A DNA stretch of 64,000 nt from Varanus komodoensis (GCF_004798865.1 NW_025336481.1:31966299-32030298); one strand, 5' to 3'; numbered from the stretch's first letter, positions 33,224 to 46,169 are shown. Notes: generated by a model not told the origin, from the letters alone. Program-made: numbers and translations.

Positions 33224-36154
33224 TGACAGAGAGAATGCTCCCTTCTTCTGAGCATGGATAGAGGGTTGGATGCTGTCTCAAGAACAGATGTGGAAAAGAG
33301 ATCCTTGACCCACAGCAGGGCCTACAGCATCAGTTCAGGGGTTGAGTCATGTACGGCCATCTTCTTGCTCCCACTCCTGCCTTTCTGTAGGCAGTTCAGG
33401 TGCACATCACCCAGGAAGCTTTCCAGAAATGTGCAGCATTGCAAGAGCACTTGCTAGCGGCTTCCTTGCCCTTCCTAGAAGTGCAACCCACCCATCTTAG
33501 ATATCAATGGTACCCCAGACCTTAGCTTGCTGCCTGACTGGGGACCAGCAAGGGTTTGTTCCCCCTGCCATCCTGATTTTGCCTTTCTTGTGTTATCACC
33601 TTTAGAGTATGTAAATGGTTCTTCCTGGCTAGGGCATGCTGAGACTAGTCGCTCCTTTTGCTATCTGGTTTCTGTCCTAAATCGAGGAAGTACACAATCT
33701 GCATTAAATCAAGAAAGAAATAAAGAATTAAGACACAGGGTGGGGTGGCCATGATAAGAGAACTGGAACGTTCCTATGGAATGAGCAGGAAAGCAGTTGC
33801 TTGGGAATCCTAGATGCAGAGAAAAGCAGTACCACATTATCCCTTCTCCAATATATCTGCAGTTTCCAGGAAATGCACAGCTTGACAATTACCCATTTAA
33901 ATTTTATCTGAAGCCTCAGTGACCATTTGCATTACTTTTTTTGGCCTGATTCTCAAGGTGGATAAGCTGCCTTAACGTTTTAAAGGTAAAGTAAGGGCTT
34001 AAGCACTCATGATTTCCCTCAGCACTTCAACTGAGGATCAGGACATAGCCTATTATAAAAGCAACCCAAGCCCCATGATATTAATAATAACTCTCTCACA
34101 CATTCTTCAACAATGAGAAACTTGTCAGAATATATAGGTACAATAAAATAAGTTTGAGCTACAAGATGCCAATTGAACTGAACTACAAACACCCTCACAC
34201 CTTGATATTGAAGGGGTGCACAAAGAAATAGGTCCTAGGTGAACTGATACTCACAATTACACAGAAAATCACACTTTGACTTGTGTTACCCAAAAACACA
34301 GACACGAAATTCCAAATATGTCTTCTAAAAAGGATAAAAGATTTTAAAAGTAGCTTTGGAAGGTGACAATGTTGTGTAAGAATTCAAAAGGAAAGAATAG
34401 CAAATCTTGCTCAGAAGTTGACCACAGCATTCAATCTGTTAAACAAGAGATTCTGTGGGGGAGATCAAAGTTTGAGCATGTGCTTAATTTGGATCCACTG
34501 AAGGTGATGGGGCTGGTCCCCTTTCCACCAAGCGGTTGTTCCAGTCCTTTCCAAAATGATACATGGGGGTTTAAGGAACCATGCTGAGTGGGGTACTCAG
34601 TATAACATTAACCAAAGCCTGGATCCAAAAGTCAAGCTACAAAATCCCTACTTTTCTTTTTTTATCTAGGAGGTCTTTCCCCTAATCACAAAAATATAAA
34701 CAGCAACTGTTCATGAGGCGGGGCAGAATGGGGGTAGACAGTAACAGAAAGGTTCTTTGCAAAGACATTTTCTTTATTATTCCTGCACATGCTCCATATA
34801 GAGTCCCAGAGCTTTGGTTTCATGGCTCCATCTTGGAAGGGCTTTATTGGACCTCTACCTACCATAGCAGATGCAAATCTAGAACCCAGTGTGGCCTCCA
34901 GCAGGCACATAAATCTCTAGCACATGCAGCCAGCACTATTCACTCTGAAGAAATAAGTTGTTCTGTGCTTGGGGAAAAGGTCTACATAATACAGTTCTCT
35001 CCTTTGAAATAAAGCTATTTTGATAGCAAAAGCAAGAGAGAGAGAGAGCGAGAGAGAGAGAAGAAAAGGAAGCAACAGTCCTACTGTACAGTGTACAGTT
35101 CAGCCTGGCATGTGGCAGCAATGGCACCATCGAAAGCTAATGATACACACAAATATAAAATGCTCTGGATTTTTAAACAAGCACTGGAGATAGTTTGTAT
35201 TCATTTACAGTGCAATCCAGAGTAATCAGCCCTGAGCAAAGTTCTCCTCTTTCAAACTTATATACCCAGGTTAAGGATATATAAGTTTGCAGTCTGATTT
35301 AACTAATGTCAGTTATGCCAAGAACTCCTTTTATTCAGAGTACCACAGTAACAGTGCTAAGCTCCTGAAGGCTTAGAGTTCCTTGGGGCTGAACCAGGGA
35401 AGCCAAAGAAAAATGCAAATAGGGAATTTTAAAAAAATATTATTTTTTCACTGACATACTTGACACCACTACTGGAGAATGAACAAAGAACACACTGTCA
35501 AAGAGGGAACCTGCACAGAAAGTTACTGTTTGTTCTCCATGAATGCAGAGGTATATTTACTAAAAGAAAGACATTCCATTCCTCTCCAGAGATTCCCCTT
35601 CATTCAGAAGAACGGCAGGGCTGTGTTCACATCCCTTCAGTTCAGGTTAACTCAGCACTTTGGTTACAGACCTCTATTTGCAAGAGCAACATTCACCGGC
35701 TATAAACATTAATCCTTGATTTAAACTTGCCATTACTTGGCTCCAGTTTGAGCACCATTTTATTTGCATGCAATATTTTGCTTTGGTAAGCTACGTGAGG
35801 ACATTTAAATATTGAACTAGTGGAAAATTACCATGCAGGAGACATTCTTTGGCACATAATTCCTGTAACTCAAATATTAGTTTCACGAAAAACCAATATA
35901 AGAATTTTAAAGCACTTGCTAGCTTTCCCACCTGAAAAAAAATAGGTCTCCTGCACTATGAAAGTAACAAAAACAAAAGGGAAATACCTACAGGTGTTAT
36001 AAAGGATTGCCTTTATTTACTGAACTGGCACAATGCAATCGAGCATTTAAAGGTCTTATTGTCCCTTCCTTTTAAAAGAGATGCATGTGTATTTTAGAGT
36101 ATTGCATTGCATCTGTCTGGGGATTGCCATATGACTTCTTGAATCACTTGTCAT
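33224..36154. other. no gene recognised
   Basis: No exon is recognised. A (GA)n tract lies at 35034-35063. A repeat-free, AT-rich block at about 35710-35890 is a possible conserved non-coding element. The frames at 34686-35012 on both strands overlap and look like chance. Confidence 0.4.
35034..35063. repeat. (GA)n microsatellite
   Basis: About fourteen GA units with one GC interruption. Confidence 0.9.
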
Positions 36155-36420
36155 GTTCCTTTTTTTTTTTTTTTTAAAGAACTTGCCTTAAGCCTTTCGA
36201 TCCACATCAGGGGCCCTGCTCTCCGATACAACTTTAGCAACAATTTGACTGGTGGGTACCACAGAAAGGAACATTCCGGTGGTGGGATCAACGTTGATGT
36301 ATTCCCTCTACAACAAGGGACGAATCCAATTTCAGAGGAGCTCTGGCAGGTTGCCTCCCAATGTGGTTGGAGCCAAAGGCAAGGGGGTGGGTCCAAAGAT
36401 TCAAATCTCCCCATATGGTA
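36155..36420 (-). other. unassigned minus-strand copy with poly-A-like end
   Basis: Read on the minus strand this is a CpG-containing block with an 87-codon frame (36414-36151). It runs into an 18-base A tract at about 36159-36176 (T tract on +). A sense block ending in poly-A is the shape of a retrocopy or LINE/SINE insertion. I do not recognise the family, and no flanking target duplication was found. Neighbour: an L2 3' end starts about 60 bases away on the other strand. Confidence 0.3.
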
Positions 36421-36479
36421 ACTGAAAACTCTTCTTGCCTGTAACTAAGCCTTAGGAGAGATGTTTCAACCTTTTAGAC

Positions 36480-36855
36480 TGGGGGAAAACTGCACAAAAC
36501 CCGCAAATGAGGATGGGGACAGGAGATGGAGATGTGGCCCTTTGGGGAACTCCTGAAGGCAGCCTGGGGCTACCAGAGGGTTTGAGTGGGGCCCCATACC
36601 TGAGATTTCCCAGTTCTGCTCTACAAAAAATTCCAAAAGGTTTCTACTTTTAGGAACAACCTGAAAAGCTTTCTCTCAAGATGGTGTTTTAAGATTGATT
36701 TCTGCTCTTCTGCTGGTTTAAAATGTTGCTATTCTTTTAGTTGCATATTACTGATATTTTAAAAAAATGAACTTTGCTAATGTTATGTTTTGTTAATGCA
36801 AGCCATTTGGGGAAACTACTTTAAAAAGTGGGATATCAGTAACAGGAAATATCTT
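36480..36855 (+). mobile_element. L2-like LINE, 3' end fragment
   Basis: A decayed reading FRNNLKSFLSRWCF around 36650-36695 matches the FRRQAKTFLFKRHF end of the L2 at 12885-13295. After it comes a T/A-rich 3' UTR with 'gcaagccatttgggg' and 'aaaaagtgggatatcagtaa', the usual L2-like terminus. 5'-truncated, frame broken, CpG-depleted. Confidence 0.65.
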
Positions 36856-39584
36856 TTCCCATGATTATCTTCCTGGGAATTAACCATCAACCTTCTGGCT
36901 AAGGTGAATTTCTTTGCAAAACAGAGTATTTCTATAGGGCAGCTTTTACCCTTTTTGACCTGCTCCACTGCTGAACAGTGGACAGAAAAGAGAGCCACAT
37001 TATTTTTTAGAAAGAGACAGATTATGACTAAATGATTTGGGGAGGGTGAGTGAAGGTACTGATATATTTTGGCTATCTAAAAAGAAGATATAAGACAAAG
37101 GAATTCTAGCTGAGGAAAAGGAGGGGTTAATAAACAAGGCAGCAGAGGAGGTGGCAGCAAAATCAAGAAACAGAACTTTTCCTTAAATACATCACTTTAG
37201 TTATTTTAACAGTATGTGTACATAGTGTAGAAATGAAGTCGTCCTGAGTAGTGGTAAGCAAATTATAGGATTCTGAATTTCAAGTACTTAAGGACAAGCA
37301 AAACACTTTTACAAAGAAAACTATGCAGCAGTCCGTCTCAAGATCTATTCAAATGAGGTAATAATTAGACATAAAAAACCTAATCAGACATTAAAAAACT
37401 GGGGGAGAAGCCTAGTTTCCTAAAAATAAGATTAATACAGTTTCCTGAAACTTAGTTTCATTAAGTTTTCTAAATTATTACACCCAAACTCTTCCCACTG
37501 GAAATAGCACTAGGTAGGCATACCTTTGTGTACTCCACCCTAAGATTGCAAAGCAGACTGTCTGTGTGTGTGTGTGTACACGTGTGTGGCCAAGAAATAT
37601 TAACTCTCTGTGGCAAATTCCTCTAGCATGTTAATTAATGACCAAGGAATGCCAGCTATGAATACAGAACAAAATGGCAATTCCCTAATACACATTTGCG
37701 GGTGGGGGAGAGAAAGGAAATTACCAGTCAGAAGAGTCTTCTTGTTTTTCAGATGTAGGAGATATTAATATTTTTGTTCTTGTACATCCAGAACTTGTTG
37801 ACTTAGCCCTTTCTTAATGTTTAGCTTCTCTCTACTTTTAACTGAAGAACAGGAACCTGCAATTGAGAAGGGAAGAGAAGGCGATAAGAACACGAAAGAA
37901 TTTCAGCTGCTGGCTGCTGCTACTGTTCTAGGAGCATTTGAGCTATTTTCAGCACCCAATGGGTTTGTCTGCAGTAAGAGAAACTAGAAAAGTACAGAGG
38001 CAGGAAACTCACAACAACTTTGCTCCCTCTTCAGTTTCCACACATTTGCAATATGAAGAAAAATCCATTTGCAGACCATTTAAAGAAGCCGTTGCCTATT
38101 TACGCAATAAACTGACCTTGATTGCTTTCATTTTCCTTGGACCCAGTGGCCAGCCTGGAAAAAATATGTAATTATTATGCCTCCTTTAACAGTATCAACC
38201 CAGTTTTTCAGAACCAGGAGCTTTCCCAGCCCTATACTTTATTTTGTATCCAAGGGGTTTGGTTCTGTTTGGTGTCCGTGCCCAGTGACAAACACAGCTT
38301 CCTGAGAGAGTAGCCAGAAGTTTATTTCCAGTTTGCTACTCAGATTTTGGAATCGACAACCCTGCTATTTTGGAATGTTAGAGACCTAAAACTGCTGACA
38401 TTGTAGTGCTTATCTGACAGTGGAATCCAGGAGCCAATCAGGATTGCAGTTACTCACTGGCTCGCTTGCATGGGAAAGCAACTGGTGCTCTCTTCGGGTT
38501 AGGTTATCACAGAAAAGATATTCAATGAGCCATCAATTTCATTAGAGCACATTGTTGATAACTAAGCCTATATAGTCCTTCAAGTACTCAGTGTGCTTAA
38601 TATCTCTGTTTTAAGAGATCTGACATATCTTTTATCCTTTCACTTTGTGATTTGTGAACCAGCTAGAAAAAACTTCAGATATTGGATGGTATAGAAATAT
38701 AGTAAATACATACACACACATATGTGATTTCATTGTAAGAACTTTGTAAAATACATATTATTATTATTCCTATTTGGTTGATGGCTCTGATGGCTAGGAA
38801 TAATGGGAGTTCCAGTGTAACACTTCTAAAGGGCACTGGATTGGGGATTGCTTTAGATGGGCAGAAAAAATCCAGTGCCATCTTCATATCACTACAGTTA
38901 ATTTTATAGTGCCCTCCACAGGACTTTTATTTCCACTTGATTCAACAACTAGCAATCTAAAGTTAATGTTTTGCGCCTAAGCTATGAAGAACACATGACT
39001 GTGAGATATATATGTAAACACATTGCTATATCTTTAAATCTTGTGCATATTTCCACTTAATTGGCCATAATTCATTACAGGATAAATTCACCCCATATCT
39101 TCCTATATCTTTGCACTGAATGAACAAGAGTATCATTTGGATAGAGGGAGAAATGTTCTGCCACTGCCAGTAACACACAGTCAAACAAAGAAAACCTGCA
39201 CAGTCAAGTTCCAAAAAAAGAAAGGCACTTAATTAGTTTCTTAAGATTTCCTAGATATTTCATTCAAGTATGAAAAACCCTACCTCTCTGAGAAGAAAGA
39301 TCCCCAGAGATTTCTCTTACTGCTGCCCCTACTAAATATACCTGACATTTAAAATAATACATTACTAATGGATTAGTCCTACACAATGGTGCACTGACAA
39401 GGCAGGAAATGTGATCAGATGGGTATGAAGGGTCCTCCCACTGCTATTATTTGTGATCCTACCCAAGCACCAGGGGCAAGAATCAGAGAGGGTCCAGCAC
39501 CCACCATCACTGCTGTGCTGCTGGATGTTTCTTTATTTTTACACACCCCGGGGGGAGGGGGGATGGTCATTTAACAGTGCAGCA
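36856..39584. other. no gene; microsatellite and MITE half
   Basis: A (GT)n tract lies at 37563-37588. A one-sided remnant of the hAT-like MITE family ('ggctaggaataatgggagtt', then 'aagggcactggattgggga') lies at 38778-38854. No exon is recognised. Confidence 0.45.
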
Positions 39585-40385
39585 TCCAAGTAGCGCAAAT
39601 AGGTTCTGCAACCAGGTACAGCGGTCCTGTTGGTGGGTGGCTCAGCTTTCCAGGTAAGTGGTTTTTGCCCTGTTCTGGACGGGGCTGCATTCCCCCTACA
39701 GGACAGGATATGTAGTCTGGGAGTGCTTCTTGACCCAGCATTATCCTTGGAGTTCCAGGTGATCGCTGAGGGGAGGAAAGCTTTCCACCAGCTTCATTTG
39801 GTCCATCAACATGGATGACCAGAGCCTGGCAACAGTGACCCTTTTCTCAATTGGACTATTGTAATGTGCTCTACGTGGGGCTGCCCTTGAAGACAGTCCA
39901 GATACTTCAACCAGTCCAGAACAGAGCAGCCAGGTTTTTGACAGGGACTGGTAGGTATGCTCACATCTGCACTGGCTACAAGTTTACGTCCAGGTCCAAT
40001 TTAAAGTTTTAATGATGACGTATAAAGCCCTAAATTGTTTAGGGCTTAGGTGCTAGGGTCTTCTTTAAACACCTGCCTGCCCCTTAAGATCCGGGTCTGA
40101 GGTCCTTCTTTGGGAGCCCTCTCTGAAGAAGATCCAAAGAGTGGCTACCTAGGGAAGGGTCTTTTCTGTGGTGGAGCCCTGGCTTTGAAATCTGCTTCCC
40201 AGAGAGGTGCGCCAGACTAAAACCTTTTTATTTTCCCTGCATTTTAAGATTTAATTGTGATTTTAATACTGGGTTTTATTAGGGTTATACTTCATTGTGT
40301 GCTGCCTCTTTGTTTTGTTCTGTATCACTGTCCTGAGACTCCTGTAAAGGATGGGATAAGAATGCTTTAAATAACAACCACCACC
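39585..40385 (+). mobile_element. L2-like LINE, 3' ORF end and 3' UTR
   Basis: Reverse-transcriptase C-terminal blocks are visible in order. LGVLLDPALSLEFQV lies at about 39717-39760. QLDYCNVLYVGLPLKTVQ followed by QNRAARFLTGT lies around 39848-39950. A 'tataaagccctaaattgttt' block and a decayed 'WNALPREV' equivalent follow near 40185. The 3' UTR ends at about 40370 with 'ggatgggataagaatgcttt'. The SRLDYCN-like motif is diagnostic of L2-type elements. The copy is 5'-truncated and has several frame breaks, and the segment after QNRAARFL is partly deleted. Orientation +. Confidence 0.85.
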
Positions 40386-41304
40386 ACCTTCCTATTAATC
40401 AGTCTCCTGTTCTGATGGTGAGAAGAATGCTACTGCCTACTTGCTCACTTGCTTTCTCTCAGTGTCAGGCAAATGGTGGCAGTGCTAAGAAAACAGATGC
40501 AAAGGAACAGAAGCTGGTAACAGTGTCAGAGTGAAGGTAGAATGAAAGAGAATGAAGAAAGTGGCGCAGGGAGGTGTCCTACCCAAGGAACCACCAGAAC
40601 CTGGGGCTGGTGCTTCTAGTTACTTTGAAGAAACCAGCCCCTTCCTACCAAAAATCCTGCATTTTGTTGCTCCACTTGGCTGTTTCAGGTTTTGTCTGCA
40701 ACAGAATATAATGAGATACTGCTACTCACATTCCAGCCAGACAGATGCAAGGAAAACCAAATGTGTGCTGCTTTGCAGAACTATAGCTATTTTTTGTCCT
40801 CCAAAACAGGGTTCTCAAGCAGACAGACTGGCTATCCTATGATCCCTCCATTTACCAGCAGCACAAAATTCAGTATGGCAATTTAATAATTTTGCTGTAA
40901 AGCTTACCATCACTTTGAAGCATTTAGTAAGCTTGTTAAGTAGTGTTACTTTACTCTGTATTAATCATTTATGGCAGCTACCCAGTGATAATTCTCTGCC
41001 TTGCTTGCTTTCAAGAAACACATTAATAGGTTGTAAATATTATTAAAAATAATACAGCCAGTCTCTGTCTCTCTAGGCCATACTCAATTAACTCTAAAAG
41101 CCTATCAAGCAAAAAAAATAGATTTGAAAAAGGAATTCAGAAACCTCATATTGATATTTTGGCTACTGTCACAGGTTTAGTGCATTATAATTTTTCAGCA
41201 ATATTATTGATACCATTTGCTATTTTTGCTACCAGTACTGGCATTTATACTGACATATGACAAGTGCTTTGGAAAGTATTACATCTATCATACATACATT
41301 TGCC
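40386..41304. other. no gene recognised
   Basis: The frame at 40552-40842 has no domain. The block at about 40880-41040 and on to 41260 is AT-rich and repeat-free. Confidence 0.4.
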
Positions 41305-41510
41305 TATCAACTGTTTTTAGCCATAATAGCTAAATGGAAATATGGTTTCCACAAGCACACTTTTCTGTGCCAGATGCCAGGGACAAACAACAGTGCAACA
41401 CCATCACCTTCACACACTGCCTGAGAACCCCTCGGAGCATCTGACTGGCCATTTGGTTGGGATCTAGACATTTGGTTAGATGCCCTTTCTATAGATTCCC
41501 AGGTAGCTTT
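41305..41510 (+). mobile_element. CR1-like LINE, 3' end fragment (old)
   Basis: A worn version of the CR1 3' series is seen: 'agccataatagctaaatgg', 'gccagatgccagggacaaac', 'aacagtgcaacaccatcacc', then 'gcatctgactggccatttgg'. This is the order seen at 14840-15105 but with many substitutions. The minus frame at 41307-41570 is only its shadow. Confidence 0.55.
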
Positions 41511-43826
41511 CCTTAGGTTCCCAAAGTACTGGCTTGTAGCCAGTCTTACCCTAACTAAGGTTCCATTCATGTCGATAATCTACTCTATGTAGGTCTACAA
41601 CCCAACAGCAGCATTTCAGCATGAGACCAGACAAACATTTTCCATAACATCTCCATAACCTTCTGGAATACCTTCACATATTTGTGTTCAATGCCAGTTT
41701 TACACTAACATCAAACCCATGGACTGGTCAGAGTCCACCTTCCAAGATGGCTTGCTGCTGATCCCAGCACCAGCTCTTTACAGTACATGAACACGTAAAT
41801 CTTATAGCTCCAACTGGAGCAAAGGCGGCTGAGTAAGATGTTCTTGAAAAGGTGACCAAAGGAAGAATTCAAGAAGGTAATTTGGAGAGATTCATGTAAC
41901 CTATAGGGAACTACCTACCAAAAAAGAGAGGAAATGAGTCCCTGCGGATTTTATTCCACTAGCTGAAACGGCAGTAGGGAGCATTGCTTATCTCCATTTC
42001 AAAGGCCATGAGCCAGCACTTTCCGAAGACATTCCTGGTCATGTACGTAGCCAGCTTGACATCACGGGGCTCTGTTTCCTCCCTACAGGAGTGGTACATA
42101 CTGAAAGGACTCTATAATTATTCTTTTTCACAGAGAAAAGCAAAATACAGATACCTGCAGAATTTTTCATTCTGCATCGATCCTTATAGTTTGGTGGACC
42201 TAATTTAAAAATGGTTCCACGTGCTGGAAATTGCTATCCAAGGCATTCATCCCCCCAACACCCCCTTTCCCAGTACTACCCTAGATAGAAATACAGACAA
42301 ATATGGTTTAGGTTTCTGGATGACAAGGCATTTTTGATTTTTTCCAGCCCTTTTTTCATGTAAAACAAAATGGTAAAGAATACAATGGGTGCAACCCAAA
42401 AAATATTAGGCAAAGTGGTTAAGGGGAGTATGGGCATTGATTGGCCATAATGCTCCCTTTATGTTACTGGGATCCAGTACACATGCAGCAGGAAGCCAGA
42501 AGTTCTTAAAGCCAGAAATGAGCCAAAACATTAAGTCTCAGGATAGGTCAGCTCAGCAAGCTCACAAAAGGAAGCAATGCTGACCTGTTTTGTTCTGAAG
42601 CAAGCATTTTGACTTGTTTACATGGTTGCTTTAGGAAGTACGAGTGGTCAGTTGCGTAGGCAGAATAGAATGAGCAGCAATGCAAGGGCAGCATTAGAGA
42701 CAGCCTGTTTATCTTAACTGTAAGGGCATTGTAAATTACGGCCAGCAGGGTTCAAGTATTCCAAGATTTCCTTGGACTGAATCCACAGTTTCTGTAACAA
42801 GATAGGCATACCTCCATATAATAATGGATAGAAATATTTAGCAGGAAACAGGATACAAAGCCAGATTCTTTACAAATGCAGAGCCACCTAAAAGTAATTT
42901 CCCAGAGTAGTGGGAAACTACTGTGGAGCACTGAATTTTGGTTCGATTGCTGTGTGTGCACACACACGGCTGCTGCACTGATGGCACTATGACAAGAATT
43001 CTTATGCATGGTCTCACATACTGTAGGTGACAACAAACCTAGCTGCATCTGGGTGGAGTCAAGTGTTTCCTGGTCTGTTCTATTCTTGCTTAAGAGAGAC
43101 AATGAACTTCCTGTTGAGCTTCCTGACTTGCATGTCCTCAACATGACACCCTTCATTTCTTAATATATTTTTTCCAATACTCAATCATGTGTTTCCCTTG
43201 TGCAATATATTAAGAATGGAATATTGGGAGCATTGGGTCGAATAACTCTTGCCATTCTTGCACTCTTATCTCAGATCAAATCTAATCATGTATCCTATTA
43301 AATAATTTGACCAATGATAACTAATGATTTGCGCCATAGCAGAGGGTGGGGCAGATCCAGCAGCAACTACGGATTGAAACAGCTGTTTAAATTTGCACAC
43401 TGGTAAGTTCCTTGAATTAAGGAACCCAAACAAGCAGCAACTATGTTTGATGGGTCACATATCTTCTAAGCATCAAGTGGCGTTTTGACAGATAGGAGAG
43501 TTAGCCTGTCCTCTCCCCTTCTCCCATGTCATGGCTGCTTCCTGTCTTTTGTCCCTCAGGTAGACAAGAACAATGCAGGTTTTTACTATGAAAAGACAGT
43601 ACACTGTGGAGACTGTGCCTGTATTAAGCAGCCTCTGCAGTCATTGAGTCATTCAGCTTCATAAAGTTGTGGAACAGAAAACCAGGAGTCTTGCTAGCCA
43701 AACCACAAATAGCTTATTCCTCTTGGAAAAGGGAAGGAGAAGCTTTCAACAGACAGCTTCAAGGAACCAATACCTACACAGATGTCACTAAGATGGTCAC
43801 TTCTGTACTGCATCATTTCAGTCTGT

Positions 43827-43854
43827 AGAAATCTACAGAAATCTACAGAAATCT
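43827..43854. repeat. 10-bp tandem repeat
   Basis: Unit agaaatctac, 2.8 copies, perfect. Confidence 0.9.
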
Positions 43855-44543
43855 GTACTCTGAAATGGTACCCTGCATAGGTACCGAAATGATACTGATC
43901 AACCACTGTCTGGGAAAACCAGGCCTCAAGTGGATATTGTTTTGTCATCTTTCAGGAATAAGTGGCATGGTTCCCTCTCCAAAAAGCCCGATTTAGAGCT
44001 GAGATATCCCTGACAATGCTGGACTAAGCCTGCATTGGCATAGTTGTAACTTTAAACAGAACTGGCCAGTTCATCTGACTGCAAGTAACCATGCTCAAGC
44101 CATAAATATAGCAAAGAACCCTTATAAATAAGTTGTAAGGAGACACACCCTGAAAGCAGTGCCAGGTTTACAAATACCGTGAGTCATTTAGTCTTTGGTG
44201 GAACCGAGTGCTGGCTTGGGGCAGTTCAGGAAGATGAGTGGCTACTGCTGAGTGTGACCCACAAAGGACAAAGTAAAGAAGAAAAGGTGGATGCAGGATG
44301 ACAAAGATTATATATGAGTGGCTCAGAACTACAGAGTGTTCTGCAGTGTGCACTGCCAATGGAAAGAAATCACCTAAGTTGTCAAATTGCAGAGGGGGAG
44401 CCATGTAAGTTCACCATGAAATTTAGAGATCAAAAAGAAGCATTGCCAGGCTACAAAGTAATACGTCCTCACTGTCCTTGTTTCCCGGGCACCGTTCTCT
44501 TTTAAATCACTGCCACTGGTGGTGTGGCAGAGACAGGCCTTGC

Positions 44544-44580
44544 AGGGATGCAGCACCTTCCCAGGGATGCAGCACCTTCC
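44544..44580. repeat. 19-bp tandem duplication
   Basis: Unit agggatgcagcaccttccc present twice in tandem, the second copy one base short. Perfect identity suggests a recent slip. Confidence 0.9.
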
Positions 44581-45112
44581 TTTGGATTTGCTAGGACACT
44601 GCCCACTGCCATCCCCACCCACAGAATTCCTTGCTCCCTCTGAGCTTAAGGTGCAACACACACAGTAGTGGGGTGGGAGGGAAGGCGGGGTGGGAGGGAT
44701 AAATGTCCCCAACAATACATTGTTACCTCTTATAATGCAAACTATTTGGGGGTACCTTAGTCTTGAATGGGCAATTTAGACCATTGAGCTTTACCTAATG
44801 GAGCTGAAAACTGCTAGAGCTATTATGGATATGGATAACACAGCTGCCTGCATTTTTGGAGGGTCCTTCAGGGCAAGACTATGGGGATTTCCATGATGAG
44901 CACCTGTATTTGCAAGCTATACCACTGACTGTCATTACTTTTGAATTTGAGGGATAACTTATTAAAATGTTTATGTTCCCACATGTTTTAGCCTTAAAAC
45001 ATTTAATTTCAAATTTATAAATTATGTTATGTGTTGGTAAACTTTCCTTAATTAGTTTAGGGCAGACCCAATGAAAATCAGTGGGATTGTAGTTAGATCT
45101 ATCCATCTAACT

Positions 45113-45347
45113 ATCCATAAGATTTATATTCTGCTTTTTTCATACAATGAACTTAAAGTGGCTGACATCATTCTCCTCCTGCTCTAAATATTATCCCCAG
45201 AACAATAATCCTGTGAGGTAGGCTGGGTTGAGAGTCTGTGACTGGCCCAAAGTCACCCAGTTGGCTCCATGGCTAAGCAGGGACTAGAACCCAGATCTCC
45301 TGAGCTCTGGTTTCACACTCTTAACAACTACACTACATTGGCTCTCT
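45113..45347 (-). mobile_element. tRNA-derived SINE with L2-like tail
   Basis: On + it runs tail to head: 'aagatttatattctgctttt', 'cttaaagtggctgacatcat', 'atcctgtgaggtaggctggg', 'gactggcccaaagtcaccca', 'gcagggactagaacccagat', 'ttaacaactacactacattg'. This is the reverse complement of the SINE at 17721-17960, with all segments present. Full length, moderately diverged. Confidence 0.8.
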
Positions 45348-45692
45348 ATAGTTAAGTATGAATTTAAGTCTGACTATGAAGTAATATCTAATAGCATCCT
45401 GCCCCCCGATTGATTCCAATGCATCCCCGCTTACTCTAATCTACAAGGGAGCTTCATCAGTTATATAACCAACATTTAGCACTTTCAGGAGCATCTGGAA
45501 ATAAATGGAAGTGCCCCACTCTGGAACAGGGAAGGTCAGTGGAACTTGAACTTGCCCCACTGAATACTGCCCTAAGTCTGGATCAAACCCAATTAATTAA
45601 AAATTAGGCATTTTTCTAAGCTATGCCTCAAATGCATTACCTAACAGGGGACTTGCCTGAACCCTGCTAATTTTAATTGTTACTTTCTGCAG

Positions 45693-45859
45693 TATTCTTT
45701 TTGGGAGGATGCGTCAAGACTGTTTATAATATTCTAACTATGGAACCATCAGCTTTGTTCAGTTTAAAAGAAATGATACTAGCAGTTTTATTTTCCATTT
45801 CTCTGTTAATACCGCCTTTGCTTCCTTGGGTAATAGCCAAGCTGAGTTTTTATGAATGA
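45693..45859 (+). other. possible terminal coding exon (hydrophobic, unassigned)
   Basis: A pyrimidine-rich tract ending in tttctgcag (to 45692) looks like a splice acceptor. An open frame follows to a TGA at 45857. It reads FFLGGCVKTVYNILTMEPSA and then a strongly hydrophobic segment, MILAVLFSISLLIPPLLPWV, ending AKLSFYE. It could be the last transmembrane segment and tail of a membrane protein. I cannot name a family. No partner exon was found, and a T-rich stretch easily gives hydrophobic chance frames. Probably chance; kept because acceptor, frame and stop coincide. Confidence 0.15.
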
Positions 45860-45992
45860 TTCAGGAGTTGTTTTCCCCTTCCCTTGTGAATCTTGTATTG
45901 CAATCCTTGGAAGCTCACTGCGATAAGTTCCCTAGTGAGGACAAAAAGGCTCACACTCATGCTGATTTGAACATTACTGTTGATATTGTGCT

Positions 45993-46070
45993 TGGGTTCA
46001 GGCAACACTTGAGGATGGGAAATGTGTGAGCTGTCATTGAACCTATGGGTGGTTGTGTTGCCTGAACCCA
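45993..46070. repeat. 16-bp perfect inverted repeat
   Basis: tgggttcaggcaacac (45993-46008) is perfectly complementary to gtgttgcctgaaccca (46055-46070), with a 46-base loop. Probably the ends of a small palindromic element. Confidence 0.85.
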
Positions 46071-46169
46071 GTTGTGCTAACAAGCCATGTTTGCTAATAG
46101 CAAGCAGCCCATGAAGAGCACCTATGCTTTTTGGTTGGGTTGTGAACTCTGTTGCATATTTATAGGTTT

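Larger units (their letters stand above)
41511..45112. other. no gene; short tandem repeats
   Basis: Contains a 10-bp tandem at 43827-43854 and a 19-bp tandem at 44544-44580. The frames at 42752-43156 and 44374-44715 (both -) have no recognisable domains. Confidence 0.4.

Noticed and set aside
36151-36414. 87-codon minus frame as a host exon
   Set aside because: It runs directly into a poly-A-like tract and has no splice sites; a retrocopy or unassigned repeat fits better.
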